NCBI RefSeq assembly: GCF_019132845.1
Contig: NZ_JAHSPR010000002.1
Coordinates: 362,341 to 426,340, forward strand
Direction: 5' to 3'
From: Advenella alkanexedens
GTDB lineage: Bacteria; Pseudomonadota; Gammaproteobacteria; Burkholderiales; Burkholderiaceae_B
DNA length: 64,000 nt
Part shown: in pieces, positions 10,177 through 19,070 of the stretch
Numbering within the stretch: the first letter of the stretch is position 1
How the letters are laid out: each line of letters begins with the position of its first letter
Made by a program: the position numbers and the translations under genes
Notes under the pieces: generated by a model
Told to the model about the DNA's origin: nothing
What the model saw: only the letters and a program-made list of their open reading frames with translations
Database searches by the model: none

Positions 10177-10205
10177 TTGATTAAGTTGATGCAGTTTATT
10201 AAAAT
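10177..10205 (+). promoter_or_regulatory. sigma70-type promoter, probably for tRNA-Ser
   Basis: TTGATT (10177-10182) and TAAAAT (10200-10205) are separated by 17 bp. The mature tRNA begins 44 bp after the -10 box. The match to consensus is good but not confirmed. Confidence 0.5.
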
Positions 10206-10248
10206 TGTGTTGGCAAGATAAGCTGGTGCAAGGCCAGTTGTATGAAAA

Positions 10249-10336
10249 GGGTCGGTGGCCGAGTGGCTGAAGGCGCACGCTTGGAAAGCGTGTAAACGGA
10301 AACGTTTCGGGGGTTCGAATCCCCCCCAACCCGCCA
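10249..10336 (+). tRNA. tRNA-Ser (anticodon GGA)
   Basis: The class II tRNA has a D-arm starting TGGCCGAGTGGCTGAAGGC, anticodon stem CACGC/GCGTG with loop TTGGAAA (anticodon GGA, reading UCC/UCU), a long variable arm (AAACGG/CCGTTT-like pairing around 10294-10309), T-loop TTCGAAT with a GGGGG/CCCCC stem, discriminator G and an encoded CCA. The acceptor arms GGGTCGG and CCAACCC pair except for one C-A mismatch at pair 5 (10253 with 10328). Confidence 0.95.
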
Positions 10337-10380
10337 AAACTTTAAAAGTTTAAGTAAAAAATTTTTATCCGAAATAGCTA

Positions 10381-10407
10381 AAAGCCAGTTAAATAACTGG
10401 CTTTTTT
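10381..10407 (+). terminator. terminator after tRNA-Ser
   Basis: AAAGCCAGTTA and TAACTGGCTTT form an 11-bp stem around a two-base loop, followed by a T-run. An identical hairpin recurs at 11613-11640 after the next gene. Confidence 0.85.
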
Positions 10408-10563
10408 CATTTGGGAGAAAATTTGAGTTTCCTGGCATTTTACTTATCCTCCCGTTCTCTCTGACCGTAATTAACACGCCAATCCCTCTTCAATATATAC
10501 TTACGGGGTAGGTGAAAACCTTGTTTTCCGCCTCTGTAGAGGTTTTTCTGTTAGAGAGTCATC

Positions 10564-11580
10564 TTGCATCTGAATCCTGCTTCCCTTCGTCGTACCCTTA
10601 GTCTTGTTCTAGCTGGTTCTTTGCTGCTCACTGTGCTGTTTGTAGGTATGCTGCCAGGGTTACTGGCCATAGCTTTTTCGTATGTCGCAAGTAATGGCAT
10701 CCAATCTTTGCTTAAATTAAAAGACAACAAATACGTAGCAAAGCCCATTGCATTCCTTGTGGCGCTCATTCCCTGGGTTGCGGGGTTTATTTTCTTTAAA
10801 CTGGCGCAAGATTCCATTCCCGCCTTGCATCGTGAGTTACAGGGCCTGTCACATAGCCTTGAAAACTTTATTATTACGAAATATGTTGAACTTCCTGAGA
10901 GTGTGGCTCAATTCCTGCCTGAATTTTCACATTTGAATGAGGCAATGGCAAATTTTATCAAGAGCCAGATGGGAGCGGTGGCTCATTTCAGCAAGAACAG
11001 CCTGGGCATACTCTTGCAGATTATTGTCGGCTTCATTATTGGTCCCATGATCTTTTTAAGCGGCCTGAAGCAATCTCCAAAAGGAGCGTTGGAATCAGAA
11101 ATAACAAAAAGGGCAAAAAATTTCGGGGACACCTTCAAGGCAATTGTGCTGGCCCAGTTTTTCATTGCAATTGTCAACACGGTTGCTACGTTTATTTATC
11201 TTTTTGCGATTCTGCCACCGTTTGGTATCGAGTTGCCGTTCAAGACTGCATTGCTCGTTATTACTTTTGTGGCCAGCCTGATTCCCATCGCGGGTAATAT
11301 TTTCTGTAATACTTTGCTGACCGTTGTGTCTTTGACTGTTAGTCCTGGGGCTGCACTGGCGGCATTGACCTTCCTGGTGCTGGTTCATAAAAGCGAGTAT
11401 TTCATCAGCGCGACCGTGCTTGGTGAGCGCACACATATCAAAGTCTGGGAGCTGCTGATTGTGATCTTCATGAGTGAAGCGCTGTTCGGGCTGTACGGTA
11501 TCCTTGCTGGGCCCCTGTATTATGCGTACTTGCGCAAAGAGTTGACTGGTGAAGTTCCGGCTTTACCCGCCCACAATTAA
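10564..11580 (+). CDS. AI-2E/PerM-family membrane permease
   Basis: This is a polytopic inner-membrane protein of the AI-2E transporter (UPF0118/PerM) family, 338 aa. Hydrophobic segments lie at roughly residues 12-50, 60-80, 150-170, 205-260 and 280-325. The closing part has the family pattern PIAGNIFCNTL, LVHKSEYFISATVLGERTHI and EALFGLYGILAGPLYYAYLRKEL. The start is TTG at 10564 with AGAGAG upstream. The substrate is unknown; members include exporters and Na+/H+ antiporters, so no function should be read from the family name. It stands alone between two identical terminators. Confidence 0.82.
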   Translation: MHLNPASLRRTLSLVLAGSLLLTVLFVGMLPGLLAIAFSYVASNGIQSLLKLKDNKYVAKPIAFLVALIPWVAGFIFFKLAQDSIPALHRELQGLSHSLENFIITKYVELPESVAQFLPEFSHLNEAMANFIKSQMGAVAHFSKNSLGILLQIIVGFIIGPMIFLSGLKQSPKGALESEITKRAKNFGDTFKAIVLAQFFIAIVNTVATFIYLFAILPPFGIELPFKTALLVITFVASLIPIAGNIFCNTLLTVVSLTVSPGAALAALTFLVLVHKSEYFISATVLGERTHIKVWELLIVIFMSEALFGLYGILAGPLYYAYLRKELTGEVPALPAHN

Positions 11581-11612
11581 GGCTTCTTGAAAAGTTTTGC
11601 CTGAAATAATTG

Positions 11613-11640
11613 AAAGCCAGTTAAATAACTGGCTTTTTTT
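11613..11640. terminator. terminator between convergent genes
   Basis: The same AAAGCCAGTTA/TAACTGGCTTT hairpin as at 10381-10407 is followed by seven Ts. It lies between the permease stop (11580) and the end of the convergent envelope operon (11644). Confidence 0.85.
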
Positions 11641-11643
11641 GTT

Positions 11644-12579
11644 TTACCACATATCCAGTACCAGTTCATCCAGCTCTTTCAGAGGGAAGGACTTCAGCTT
11701 CAGTTTAAGCGAGCCGTTTTCCTGGAACATGAATTTGGCAATGGCCTTGCAGCTGTCAACCGGATTATCAAAAAAACGGTTTTTAGAATTGGGTTGGGCA
11801 CATTGCTGCATGGCCTGCTCATAACGGTCTTTTTGCTGTGTTTTGGCAAATTTTTCAGTATCCAGTGTTTTTTCCGAAGGTACTAGCGGAATGTCATATC
11901 GGTTAACAAGGGCATTGACCCTTTGTATGTATCCCTGCTCTTTAATGTGGATTTCCGTATTATTAACGGTTATAGGATCAAGCATTGCCCCAATGCTGAA
12001 TATCATCATTGGGTTGAATGCTTCTTTGCCACCCTCCAGGCCTGAAGAGAGCAGTGCCATTAATTGTTGGGCGCGCTGAATGGACAATGAACTGTTCAGT
12101 TCAATGACTTCGTGTTGGTCAAGGGCCAGGTTGATTTGTGCCGAGCCTTTGTTTTTCTGGGCTTTAAGATCCAAACGTATGTTAACGGGATCGGCTGTGA
12201 TATAGCCTGCATTCTGAAGCAATTCGTTTTCCAGCAAGGGACTTTGTCCATTGGTGTCGGCGACACCGGTTAAAACCAGTTTGCCCTGAAGGATGGATGC
12301 CGAGTTTTCAAAACCTGACAATTGCAGTTTCTGGACATTCAGGGCTGATTTTCCTTTGCCAATGACCAGGTTTTCCATGGTCACAGTACCAAAAATATTG
12401 GCGCTTAATTTTTCCCAATGAATGTCATTGGCCAGTGGTGTGCTGCCCAGGGTTTCCGAGATTTTTTCTTCGGCTGTGCGGGTCGCGTAAATATTACCCA
12501 GAAACCATATTGCCGCTATCAGGATCAGTAAACCTGCTCCGATCAGTGACAGTCGTTTTTTGCTAAGAATCGTTGTCAT
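11644..12579 (-). CDS. membrane-anchored periplasmic protein of unknown function
   Basis: I do not recognise a family with certainty. With the ATG at 12579 the protein is 311 aa: a short basic N-terminus (MTTILSKKRL), one transmembrane segment (about residues 9-28, SLIGAGLLILIAAIWFLG), then a large soluble, probably periplasmic, part rich in beta-type alternation. The layout (anchor, then a domain with LQLSGFEN and ADPVNIRLDLKA segments) recalls AsmA/DUF945-like proteins, but that is only a resemblance. It is the last gene of a three-gene minus-strand operon, 49 bp after the preceding stop. The frame extends 41 codons upstream without useful sequence. Confidence 0.6.
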   Translation of the reverse strand: MTTILSKKRLSLIGAGLLILIAAIWFLGNIYATRTAEEKISETLGSTPLANDIHWEKLSANIFGTVTMENLVIGKGKSALNVQKLQLSGFENSASILQGKLVLTGVADTNGQSPLLENELLQNAGYITADPVNIRLDLKAQKNKGSAQINLALDQHEVIELNSSLSIQRAQQLMALLSSGLEGGKEAFNPMMIFSIGAMLDPITVNNTEIHIKEQGYIQRVNALVNRYDIPLVPSEKTLDTEKFAKTQQKDRYEQAMQQCAQPNSKNRFFDNPVDSCKAIAKFMFQENGSLKLKLKSFPLKELDELVLDMW

Positions 12580-12628
12580 TTTATTGTCTGTTAAATGTGT
12601 CTGTTTATTAAAAGAGGGCGTGGCTTGC

Positions 12629-14620
12629 TTAATAACTGGCCTTTTTAGCCTCTTCATATTCCTTGATAACACTTTGCGCGTGTGCGATATCCCAACTTGC
12701 ATTTTTTGATGCTATACGGGTTAGGGCAAGTGGGTTTTCCAGGTCTTTACATAGCGCCTGTTCGCATTTGAGCAGGTGAGATGGACTATCAATAACAACC
12801 TGTATGACAGGGAGTTTGGCTGTTTCCGTTTGGTTCTTGTCCAGTGATGCCTTGCCGTTAATCCAGTACCAGCCTTTTTCCAGCTGGACGGGGCTGTTCA
12901 GTTTGAGCGGGTAGGGCCAGATAGCCTGTGCGGCATCGTTGTCGACCTTGTCAATGCGCACCAGCAGGCTGACTTCTTTGGAACGGCCATGCATTAAGTG
13001 GTAATAGTCGCTGCGGCCAAAAGGAGTAAATTCAATGCCAGACAGGTTTTGTGCCAGCAGATTTTTATCACCGTTTTGCAGGGCTTTTTCAAAACCATTA
13101 AATTGCTGGAGGTTTCTTTCTTCCTTGTTGGCAATGGCATACAGCTCTTGCTGTTTTAGACGTGCCAGGCGCTGTTGCTCATAAATGCGTTGTCTTTCTT
13201 CTTGTTGTTTTTTCCATATGGCTTCCTGGGCCAGTCGTGCTTCTTCACGTTTTGTCGCTTCATCTCTTTGGAAAAGATAGTTGTTGCCTTGAATGGCAGT
13301 GAGGCTCCATGGCGGAAGCTGTTTCTTTTTCCAGTCGTAATGCCGGTAAAGATTGGTTGAATACAGTTTGCCTTGTAGCTGGTTTTCAAGTACACCGCGT
13401 TTGAAGTCACTGAAGAAGGAAACACTCAAGTTGTTGGCTTTGTCCTGAAGCCAGGGATGTTGCTTAAGTGCTTTGTTGACTTGTTCAAGAATATGGTTTT
13501 GTTTTCTGAAGATGTCATTTTGCTCGGTGATGATATCAAGGCCACTAATAGACCAGGGGCCGAAGGGGGAGCCCCAGCCTTTTTTTAAACCTAATAAATA
13601 ATAGGTCTTTTCGTCGGGATCTTCACCTAGATAAAGCCAGAGCTGGTGTCCATTTTCGTTGGCGGCAACAATATTAAGAGAATCAAGATCCGTCAGCTCT
13701 GTGTTAAGCGCAAGGCCCTTTGAAAAATAGTAGTCAGATGCCCGATTGAGGATATTGCCGTCGGAACGGACAATACTGGCTTTGCCGGGGCCTTGCGCGA
13801 TGTTGTTCTGGCAGTCCAGGCCCTCTGTTTTGAACTGGGTGTATTCAAGATTTAAAGATGTGTTTTCCAAAGATACAAGCAGTTTACAACCGTTTTGGTC
13901 TATGACTTCGGTCAGTTTCGCTGTTTTCAGGACTTCTTGCGTATTCGCATTGGGTTTCCAGCCGTTAACTTCAAAAGCCAGTTTGGGGGTGACGGGCAGC
14001 CTGGGCTCGTTGGCAGGTGCTTCTGTTTGCGCGGCTGTCACATTGGCGATCGGGCTTTCGGTTGTCTTTTCTTCTGTTTTCCGGATTTGCGCAAGGAAAG
14101 AGGTGGTTGTGTTTTGAGCCGGTTTTTCGGCTGTGGCCTCTGCGCTTGCAACTTTGCTGCCAGCCTGGTTGCTTTCGGCTTCAGTTGGTTTTTCAGCGCT
14201 CGCAAGGGGTGTTTCACTTGCTGGGGCGGCGGCTATGTCATTTGTTTTTTGCTGTTCTTCTGCCGCTTCAGGGTCAATGTTCAGGACCCAGCCAGTCGCG
14301 GCCGAGCTGTTGCCGGAAGCAAGCTGTTTGCCATGGCTGGTACTGATCCAGCTAAGCTGCGTTGCCTGTGGGCACTGGGTTTTCATGAGCTGGCCGATTT
14401 TGGGCATAAGCCTGGCCAGTCCTTCGGGGTTGGGGGTGGCCTGATAGCGTGCCTCCAGTTTCAGCTTGGCACTGCACCAGCTGTCTTGATTGGCATTATT
14501 GATGATGATTTCAATCTGTTCGCCTTTGGAAAAGGCCAAACGGTATTCTTCGGCATGGGCACTGCCGCCCGCCATCATGAAGGCGCAGGAAAGCGCCAAC
14601 CCTATTTTGTTGATCTTCAC
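12629..14620 (-). CDS. exported protein of unknown function
   Basis: I do not recognise this 663-aa protein. It begins with a clear Sec signal peptide (MKINKIGLALSCAFMM, with cleavage expected after AHA, near residue 23). Residues about 115-210 are a low-complexity Ala/Glu/Thr-rich linker. A charged helical stretch near residues 465-505 (rich in Glu, Gln and Arg, with KKQQEERQRIYEQQR) looks coiled-coil. Two C-terminal cysteines (CEQALC) could form a disulphide. It sits between a lipoprotein gene (36 bp upstream) and a membrane-anchored protein gene, so an envelope complex is a reasonable guess. Confidence 0.6.
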   Translation of the reverse strand: MKINKIGLALSCAFMMAGGSAHAEEYRLAFSKGEQIEIIINNANQDSWCSAKLKLEARYQATPNPEGLARLMPKIGQLMKTQCPQATQLSWISTSHGKQLASGNSSAATGWVLNIDPEAAEEQQKTNDIAAAPASETPLASAEKPTEAESNQAGSKVASAEATAEKPAQNTTTSFLAQIRKTEEKTTESPIANVTAAQTEAPANEPRLPVTPKLAFEVNGWKPNANTQEVLKTAKLTEVIDQNGCKLLVSLENTSLNLEYTQFKTEGLDCQNNIAQGPGKASIVRSDGNILNRASDYYFSKGLALNTELTDLDSLNIVAANENGHQLWLYLGEDPDEKTYYLLGLKKGWGSPFGPWSISGLDIITEQNDIFRKQNHILEQVNKALKQHPWLQDKANNLSVSFFSDFKRGVLENQLQGKLYSTNLYRHYDWKKKQLPPWSLTAIQGNNYLFQRDEATKREEARLAQEAIWKKQQEERQRIYEQQRLARLKQQELYAIANKEERNLQQFNGFEKALQNGDKNLLAQNLSGIEFTPFGRSDYYHLMHGRSKEVSLLVRIDKVDNDAAQAIWPYPLKLNSPVQLEKGWYWINGKASLDKNQTETAKLPVIQVVIDSPSHLLKCEQALCKDLENPLALTRIASKNASWDIAHAQSVIKEYEEAKKASY

Positions 14621-14656
14621 AAATTGCTCCGGTTTGTATGCGTTTAAACGTCTGGC

Positions 14657-15502
14657 TTAGCCAATTTGCCATGTGCCATTGGTGTCCTGGCAAGCCTGGA
14701 AGGTTTTATCTTCTTGGCCGGCGCTGGATTTCAGACTGTATTTCATTTCACGGCATTGTGTTTCTACGTTAACTTGCTGGGTAACCGTTTTAGCGGGTTC
14801 GATCGCGTCCAGGTCAAAGCCTTGTTGCTGGGCAGAAGCCACGGTGATTTTGTCCAGATCGGTTGCCGTGTCTGTGTGTTTGGTGGCGGCACCAACCAAA
14901 GGGGCGTATACATAACCAACGGTAACGCCTTTGCGGCCAACGGCAATCCAGTTATTGTTGGTTTTACCCAATGCGGTGAAGGTTTGGCCTGCCTTGAATC
15001 CACCAATTTTTTTACCCGTCTCATTAGGAGCGGCGCGTAAAATGGCTGATTTCTTTGCCTGATAGGGTTGGTTAATGATTTGCAGGTTATCGACCTGGGC
15101 GATTTTTTGGGAACGCTTTATTTTTGTGGATTGTGTAACGGTTTTGCTGCTGACAGGCGTAATAACGGCTGATGCACCGCTGTGCTCTGATTTCCAGTTG
15201 GTTTTTTTGCCGGATTCCAGTGCTTTTTGAGTGCTTGCCGCCAGTGCCAGCCGGTCTTTTTCATCCAGGCTGGAGCCGATCATATTACCCAATAAACCAC
15301 CGGCCAGGGCACCAACAATAGCGGCAACGGCTTTGCCACTGCCACCGCCAATCTGGGAACCTACAATTGCCCCAAGAATGGTGCCTATAGCAGTTCCTGC
15401 AGTTTGCTTGGAGCCCCATCCTCCTTGCCCGTCAGTGGCGCATCCACCGAATATTAATGTTGTTGATAAAAGCGTAATGGATGCTTTTTTGCCAAAACTC
15501 AT
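14657..15502 (-). CDS. glycine-zipper lipoprotein with SH3-like domain
   Basis: This is an outer-membrane-type lipoprotein. The signal peptide ends in a lipobox (LIFGGC). It is followed by a glycine-zipper membrane segment (TAIGTILGAIVGSQIGGG and GALAGGLLGNMIG), as in the 17-kDa surface antigen family. Residues about 150-210 (SAILRAAPNETGKKIGGFK, then WIAVGRKGVTVGYVYAPL) look like a bacterial SH3 domain. The C-terminus (CREMKYSLK, CQDTNGTWQI) matches the tail of surface-antigen-type proteins. The ATG at 15502 is favoured over 15514 because GGGG lies about 6 bp before it. It is the first gene of the envelope operon and has a strong promoter match upstream. Confidence 0.78.
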   Translation of the reverse strand: MSFGKKASITLLSTTLIFGGCATDGQGGWGSKQTAGTAIGTILGAIVGSQIGGGSGKAVAAIVGALAGGLLGNMIGSSLDEKDRLALAASTQKALESGKKTNWKSEHSGASAVITPVSSKTVTQSTKIKRSQKIAQVDNLQIINQPYQAKKSAILRAAPNETGKKIGGFKAGQTFTALGKTNNNWIAVGRKGVTVGYVYAPLVGAATKHTDTATDLDKITVASAQQQGFDLDAIEPAKTVTQQVNVETQCREMKYSLKSSAGQEDKTFQACQDTNGTWQIG

Positions 15503-15541
15503 TGTTTTCCCCATAATTTTGCAAGATCAAATCAGTTACAA

Positions 15542-15570
15542 AGTATACATTATGTATATTTGTGATTCAA
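15542..15570 (-). promoter_or_regulatory. sigma70-type promoter of envelope operon
   Basis: On the minus strand TTGAAT (15570-15565) and TATACT (15547-15542) are spaced by exactly 17 bp. They lie 40 bp upstream of the lipoprotein start. This is the best promoter match seen in the window. Confidence 0.65.
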
Positions 15571-15610
15571 TTATGGGTGGGACGTGAGTGTTTATGTATA
15601 ACTTAAGGTA

Positions 15611-16372
15611 TTACTCGGTACAGGCATTGAATTCACCTGTGATCGGATCGCGCACAAACAACAAGCCTGTGGCAATACCAAAATAAGCGCCATGCAGGGT
15701 CAGCTCGCCCGATTCCACCCGTTCGCGTACGGCCGGGAATGTCATGAGGTTGTCCAGGCTGTACTCCACCACCGCCCATTCAAGCTGGCGTATCCAGTTT
15801 TGCCGGTCTCCTTGTGGGGGACCCAGTTTGTCAGCTACCGGTGCAATCTGAGACATCCATTTTCCAATGAAATCCCGCTGGGACAGCGGTGCTGCCTTGT
15901 TGGCATAGGCCGCAATGCCCCCGCAACTGGCATGCCCCAGGACAACAATGTGTTTAACCTTCAGGGCATTAACCGCGAACTCGACAGCGGCACTGGTGCC
16001 ATGGAAAGAAGACTCAACATCTGACTCACAGGGAGGGATCAGGTTGGCAATATTGCGAATAACAAATATTTCACCAGGGCCGGCGTCAAAGATGGTTTCT
16101 GGCGCAACCCTTGAGTCTCCACAACCGATAATCATGATCTCGGGATGTTGCCCTTCTTCTTCAAGTTTTTTATAGCGGGCATGTTCACGCTCAAGTTTGC
16201 CATGCAGGAAGGAGGCATAGCCTTCAGAAAGTTTTTTGGGAAACATAAGTGGTATTTTGCTTTTGTGCTTTTGGATAAGGGAGTTAATTTTATCATTGAT
16301 CAGATTAATCTCTTTTTTGTCGCAGGGGCGAATAAATAAATTCTCGGGTGTTAATTTTTTTTCTGGTTGCAT
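15611..16372 (-). CDS. beta-class carbonic anhydrase
   Basis: The enzyme hydrates CO2 to bicarbonate in the cytoplasm. The zinc site is C84 with D86/R88 (GCGDSR), H147 and C150 (GHASCGG). Other family blocks are VIRNIANLIPP and HGAYFGIATG. Most homologues start at MFPKKLSEGY (ATG at 16246). Here the frame is open for 42 further AT-rich codons to an ATG at 16372; because a stop-free run of that length in AT-rich DNA is unlikely by chance, the longer form is annotated. It diverges from nhaA across 163 bp. Confidence 0.88.
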   Translation of the reverse strand: MQPEKKLTPENLFIRPCDKKEINLINDKINSLIQKHKSKIPLMFPKKLSEGYASFLHGKLEREHARYKKLEEEGQHPEIMIIGCGDSRVAPETIFDAGPGEIFVIRNIANLIPPCESDVESSFHGTSAAVEFAVNALKVKHIVVLGHASCGGIAAYANKAAPLSQRDFIGKWMSQIAPVADKLGPPQGDRQNWIRQLEWAVVEYSLDNLMTFPAVRERVESGELTLHGAYFGIATGLLFVRDPITGEFNACTE

Positions 16373-16535
16373 GGGAATAAGCAAACAGCTTATCAACAGG
16401 GTGTTAGCTCAATCCTGTTGTTGGCTTGTACATAATCGTTATTTCAGGTAGAATTTTCGCGGGTGTTAGCACTGCGGTGTTGCAGTGAAACAGGTTAATG
16501 CGTTGGTCGGGCCGCCACGCGGAGCGTACATACTT

Positions 16536-17879
16536 ATGAACCAACACCCGTCACGGCAGTCTTTGCCACGTGCGCAAATTTTGGCTGAGCGCGCCTTTTC
16601 AACACTGGACCGTTTTCTTCATATTGAAGCGGTCAGCGGTATCGTTTTGTTAGTGGCAGCAACCATTGCATTGATCTGGGCCAATTCCTCTTTTTCGGCA
16701 AGTTATCACGATCTTTGGCACACGCCATTTTCCATTGGTATTGGCACTTATGTATTTTCGCAATCGTTGCACTTTTGGATTAACGATGCGCTCATGACTG
16801 TTTTTTTTCTCGTGGTCGGGATGGAGATCCGCCGGGAAATTCATGAAGGGGCCTTATCCAATTTCAGGCTTGCGGCATTGCCACTTGCTGCAGCCATGGG
16901 AGGTGTCGTTGCACCGGCCCTGATATATCTTTTCTTTAATAGCGCTCCCCCCAATAGTGCCGGATGGGCAGTGCCTACCGCCACGGATATTGCCTTTGCG
17001 GTGGGCGTACTGGCTTTGCTGGGGCGATCCATTCCCGGCAATGTCCGGGTGTTTTTGCTGGCCTTGGCTATTATTGATGATATTGTGGCTGTGCTGATTA
17101 TTGCCGTGTTTTATTCTGGCGGCCTGGATTACAGTGGCTTGCTGATTGCGGCACTGGGAATCATAATGGTGCTTGGGTTGCAGATGATTGGCACCACTTC
17201 GGCTTATGCTTATGTGTTGCCTGGTGCTGTCTTATGGATAGGTTTGTTGCAAACGGGGGCGCATCCAACCCTGGCGGGTGTTGTGCTGGGTCTGATGACA
17301 CCAGTATTGCCCGGTCGCATGAAAAAGCCGCCTTTAATGCTGGCGTCAGAGGCCATTAATACGTTTTCTCATCTCAATAAGCAAGATGCTTCACCCAATC
17401 ACCTTGCAGAACCCGTGAAGCAGCTTAAGCGTGCCCAGCGTGAACTGATGGCACCGGTGACCCGCGTTCAAATGGCCCTGCATCCGTGGGTGGCTTATGG
17501 GGTTATGCCATTGTTTGCGCTGGCTAATGCAGGGGTTACCCTGGATGGGGTGGATTTGGCAATGGGGGGTTCACAATCGGTGTTACTGGGCATCTTGCTG
17601 GCATTGGTAATTGGCAAGCCGTTTGGCGTAATTGCCGCCAGTTGGCTGGTCGTCCGTTTGGGATGGTGTGTGCTCCCCCCCGGATTGAGCTGGGGTGGTA
17701 TCAGTCTGGTTGGGTTGTTGGCAGGAATTGGTTTTACCATGTCGATTTTTATTGCCACGCTTGGCTTGGCAGATCCCAATCTGCTTGGGGCCGCAAAGCT
17801 GGGTGTATTATTGGCTTCCCTGACTGCAGCCATCGTTGGCCTAAGTTGGGGGTATCTCTACAAAAAAAGGCATAAGTAA
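16536..17879 (+). CDS. nhaA: Na+/H+ antiporter NhaA
   Basis: The protein exports Na+ in exchange for protons across the inner membrane. The ion-binding aspartate pair is in [45 protein letters not shown] and [13 protein letters not shown] are further family signatures. Eleven or twelve hydrophobic segments are visible. A GTG at 16485 is open in frame, but the ATG at 16536 gives 447 aa and a normal N-terminus. A divergent carbonic anhydrase gene is upstream; both could serve pH balance, which is inference. Confidence 0.94.
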   Translation: MNQHPSRQSLPRAQILAERAFSTLDRFLHIEAVSGIVLLVAATIALIWANSSFSASYHDLWHTPFSIGIGTYVFSQSLHFWINDALMTVFFLVVGMEIRREIHEGALSNFRLAALPLAAAMGGVVAPALIYLFFNSAPPNSAGWAVPTATDIAFAVGVLALLGRSIPGNVRVFLLALAIIDDIVAVLIIAVFYSGGLDYSGLLIAALGIIMVLGLQMIGTTSAYAYVLPGAVLWIGLLQTGAHPTLAGVVLGLMTPVLPGRMKKPPLMLASEAINTFSHLNKQDASPNHLAEPVKQLKRAQRELMAPVTRVQMALHPWVAYGVMPLFALANAGVTLDGVDLAMGGSQSVLLGILLALVIGKPFGVIAASWLVVRLGWCVLPPGLSWGGISLVGLLAGIGFTMSIFIATLGLADPNLLGAAKLGVLLASLTAAIVGLSWGYLYKKRHK

Positions 17880-17941
17880 GATACGCTGTTAACGAAAATA
17901 CATGCAAATATTAAAAGATCTTGCACGGAGCATGCAATAAA

Positions 17942-18838
17942 ATGAGGAAAGCAGTAGATGGCAAGGCCAGCGCAATTATGGTGTTGCTTTGCCTGATATG
18001 GGGGCTTCAACAAGTCGCCATCAAAGCCGTTGCCGCAGATATCCCTCCCCTATTGCAAGTTTCCATCCGCTCCGGCGTTGCTGCCGTGCTGGTTTTACTC
18101 TTTACCCGCCTGTTTTCACGCGACCAATGGGTTCAAGGCGTGGCCTTTCGCTCCGGGCTGGTGGTTGGTTTTCTGTTCGCGACCGAATTCATGCTGGTTG
18201 CCGAAGGATTACGTTGGACCTCAGCCTCACACATGGTTGTTTTCATGTATACGGCCCCCTTGTTTGCCGCTATCGGACTCCATCTGCGCTTACCTGAAGA
18301 GCGTCTGAATCCACGCCAATGGTTTGGCATGGCACTGGCTTTCACGGGCTTGCTGATTACCTTTTTGCTCACCCCTCAAGCCCAAAACGACGCCATCCCC
18401 AACCAATTACTGGGCGACTTGCTGGGTTTATGTGGTGGTTTTGCCTGGGGCATGACAACCGTGGCGGTACGAGTCAGCCGTCTAAGCGAAGCGCCACCCA
18501 ACCAAACCCTGTTCTACCAGTTATTCGGCGGATTCATCTTCCTGATGCCGGTGGCATTTTTTACCCATCAAATAACATTCAACAGCACGCCACTGGTTTG
18601 GGCCAGCATGGGTTTCCAGACACTGGTCATTTCCTGCGCCAGTTATTTCACCTGGATATGGCTGATGCGCAAATACCTGACGGGTCGCCTGGGTGTGCTG
18701 TCATTCATGACGCCCCTATTTGGCGTACTGCTGGGCATACTGCTGCTGGATGAACCGCTGGAACCCACTTTCCTGGTGGGCTCGGTGCTGGCCCTGAGTG
18801 GACTTATTATTGTGAATACGGGCGGCAAACAAAGTTAA
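17942..18838 (+). CDS. EamA-type (DMT) transporter
   Basis: This is a ten-segment inner-membrane drug/metabolite transporter family protein of 298 aa with two EamA repeats. The first begins VLLCLIWGLQQVAIKA and has GFLFATEFMLVAEGL and SASHMVVFMYTAPLF. The second starts near LLGDLLGLCGGFAWG. The ATG at 17942 follows GGAG at a good distance; an upstream TTG (17921) is less likely. Substrates of such proteins are not readable from sequence. Confidence 0.88.
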   Translation: MRKAVDGKASAIMVLLCLIWGLQQVAIKAVAADIPPLLQVSIRSGVAAVLVLLFTRLFSRDQWVQGVAFRSGLVVGFLFATEFMLVAEGLRWTSASHMVVFMYTAPLFAAIGLHLRLPEERLNPRQWFGMALAFTGLLITFLLTPQAQNDAIPNQLLGDLLGLCGGFAWGMTTVAVRVSRLSEAPPNQTLFYQLFGGFIFLMPVAFFTHQITFNSTPLVWASMGFQTLVISCASYFTWIWLMRKYLTGRLGVLSFMTPLFGVLLGILLLDEPLEPTFLVGSVLALSGLIIVNTGGKQS

Positions 18839-19070
18839 CAATGCCCATTGCAAACATTATTGCGCCTTTGCGCTTAACAAATGACAAGTTGCAAACAATA
18901 TACTTCAAGCTAAAAAACGGCTCTTGTCACCTAATTGATATTCAGCACGCTTTTTTAGTACCATACTTGCACAACATGACACCTAAACCGGACTAAAAAC
19001 CGGTATAAAACAAAAACACCCTGCCAGACATTGCTGCTTTGGCCAGGAGACATGCATCAAGAGGAAACCC

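Noticed and set aside
9930..10477. Minus-strand open frames covering ribE end, tRNA-Ser and its terminator
   Set aside because: They run antisense through a structured tRNA and terminator and show no protein-like sequence.
13895..14647. 250-aa plus-strand open frame
   Set aside because: It is antisense to the low-complexity linker of the exported protein; the Phe/Cys/Gly-rich composition is an artefact of that bias.
16400..16535. Na+ or Li+ riboswitch in the nhaA leader
   Set aside because: The 163-bp divergent gap shows no conserved junction or pairing pattern that I can recognise.
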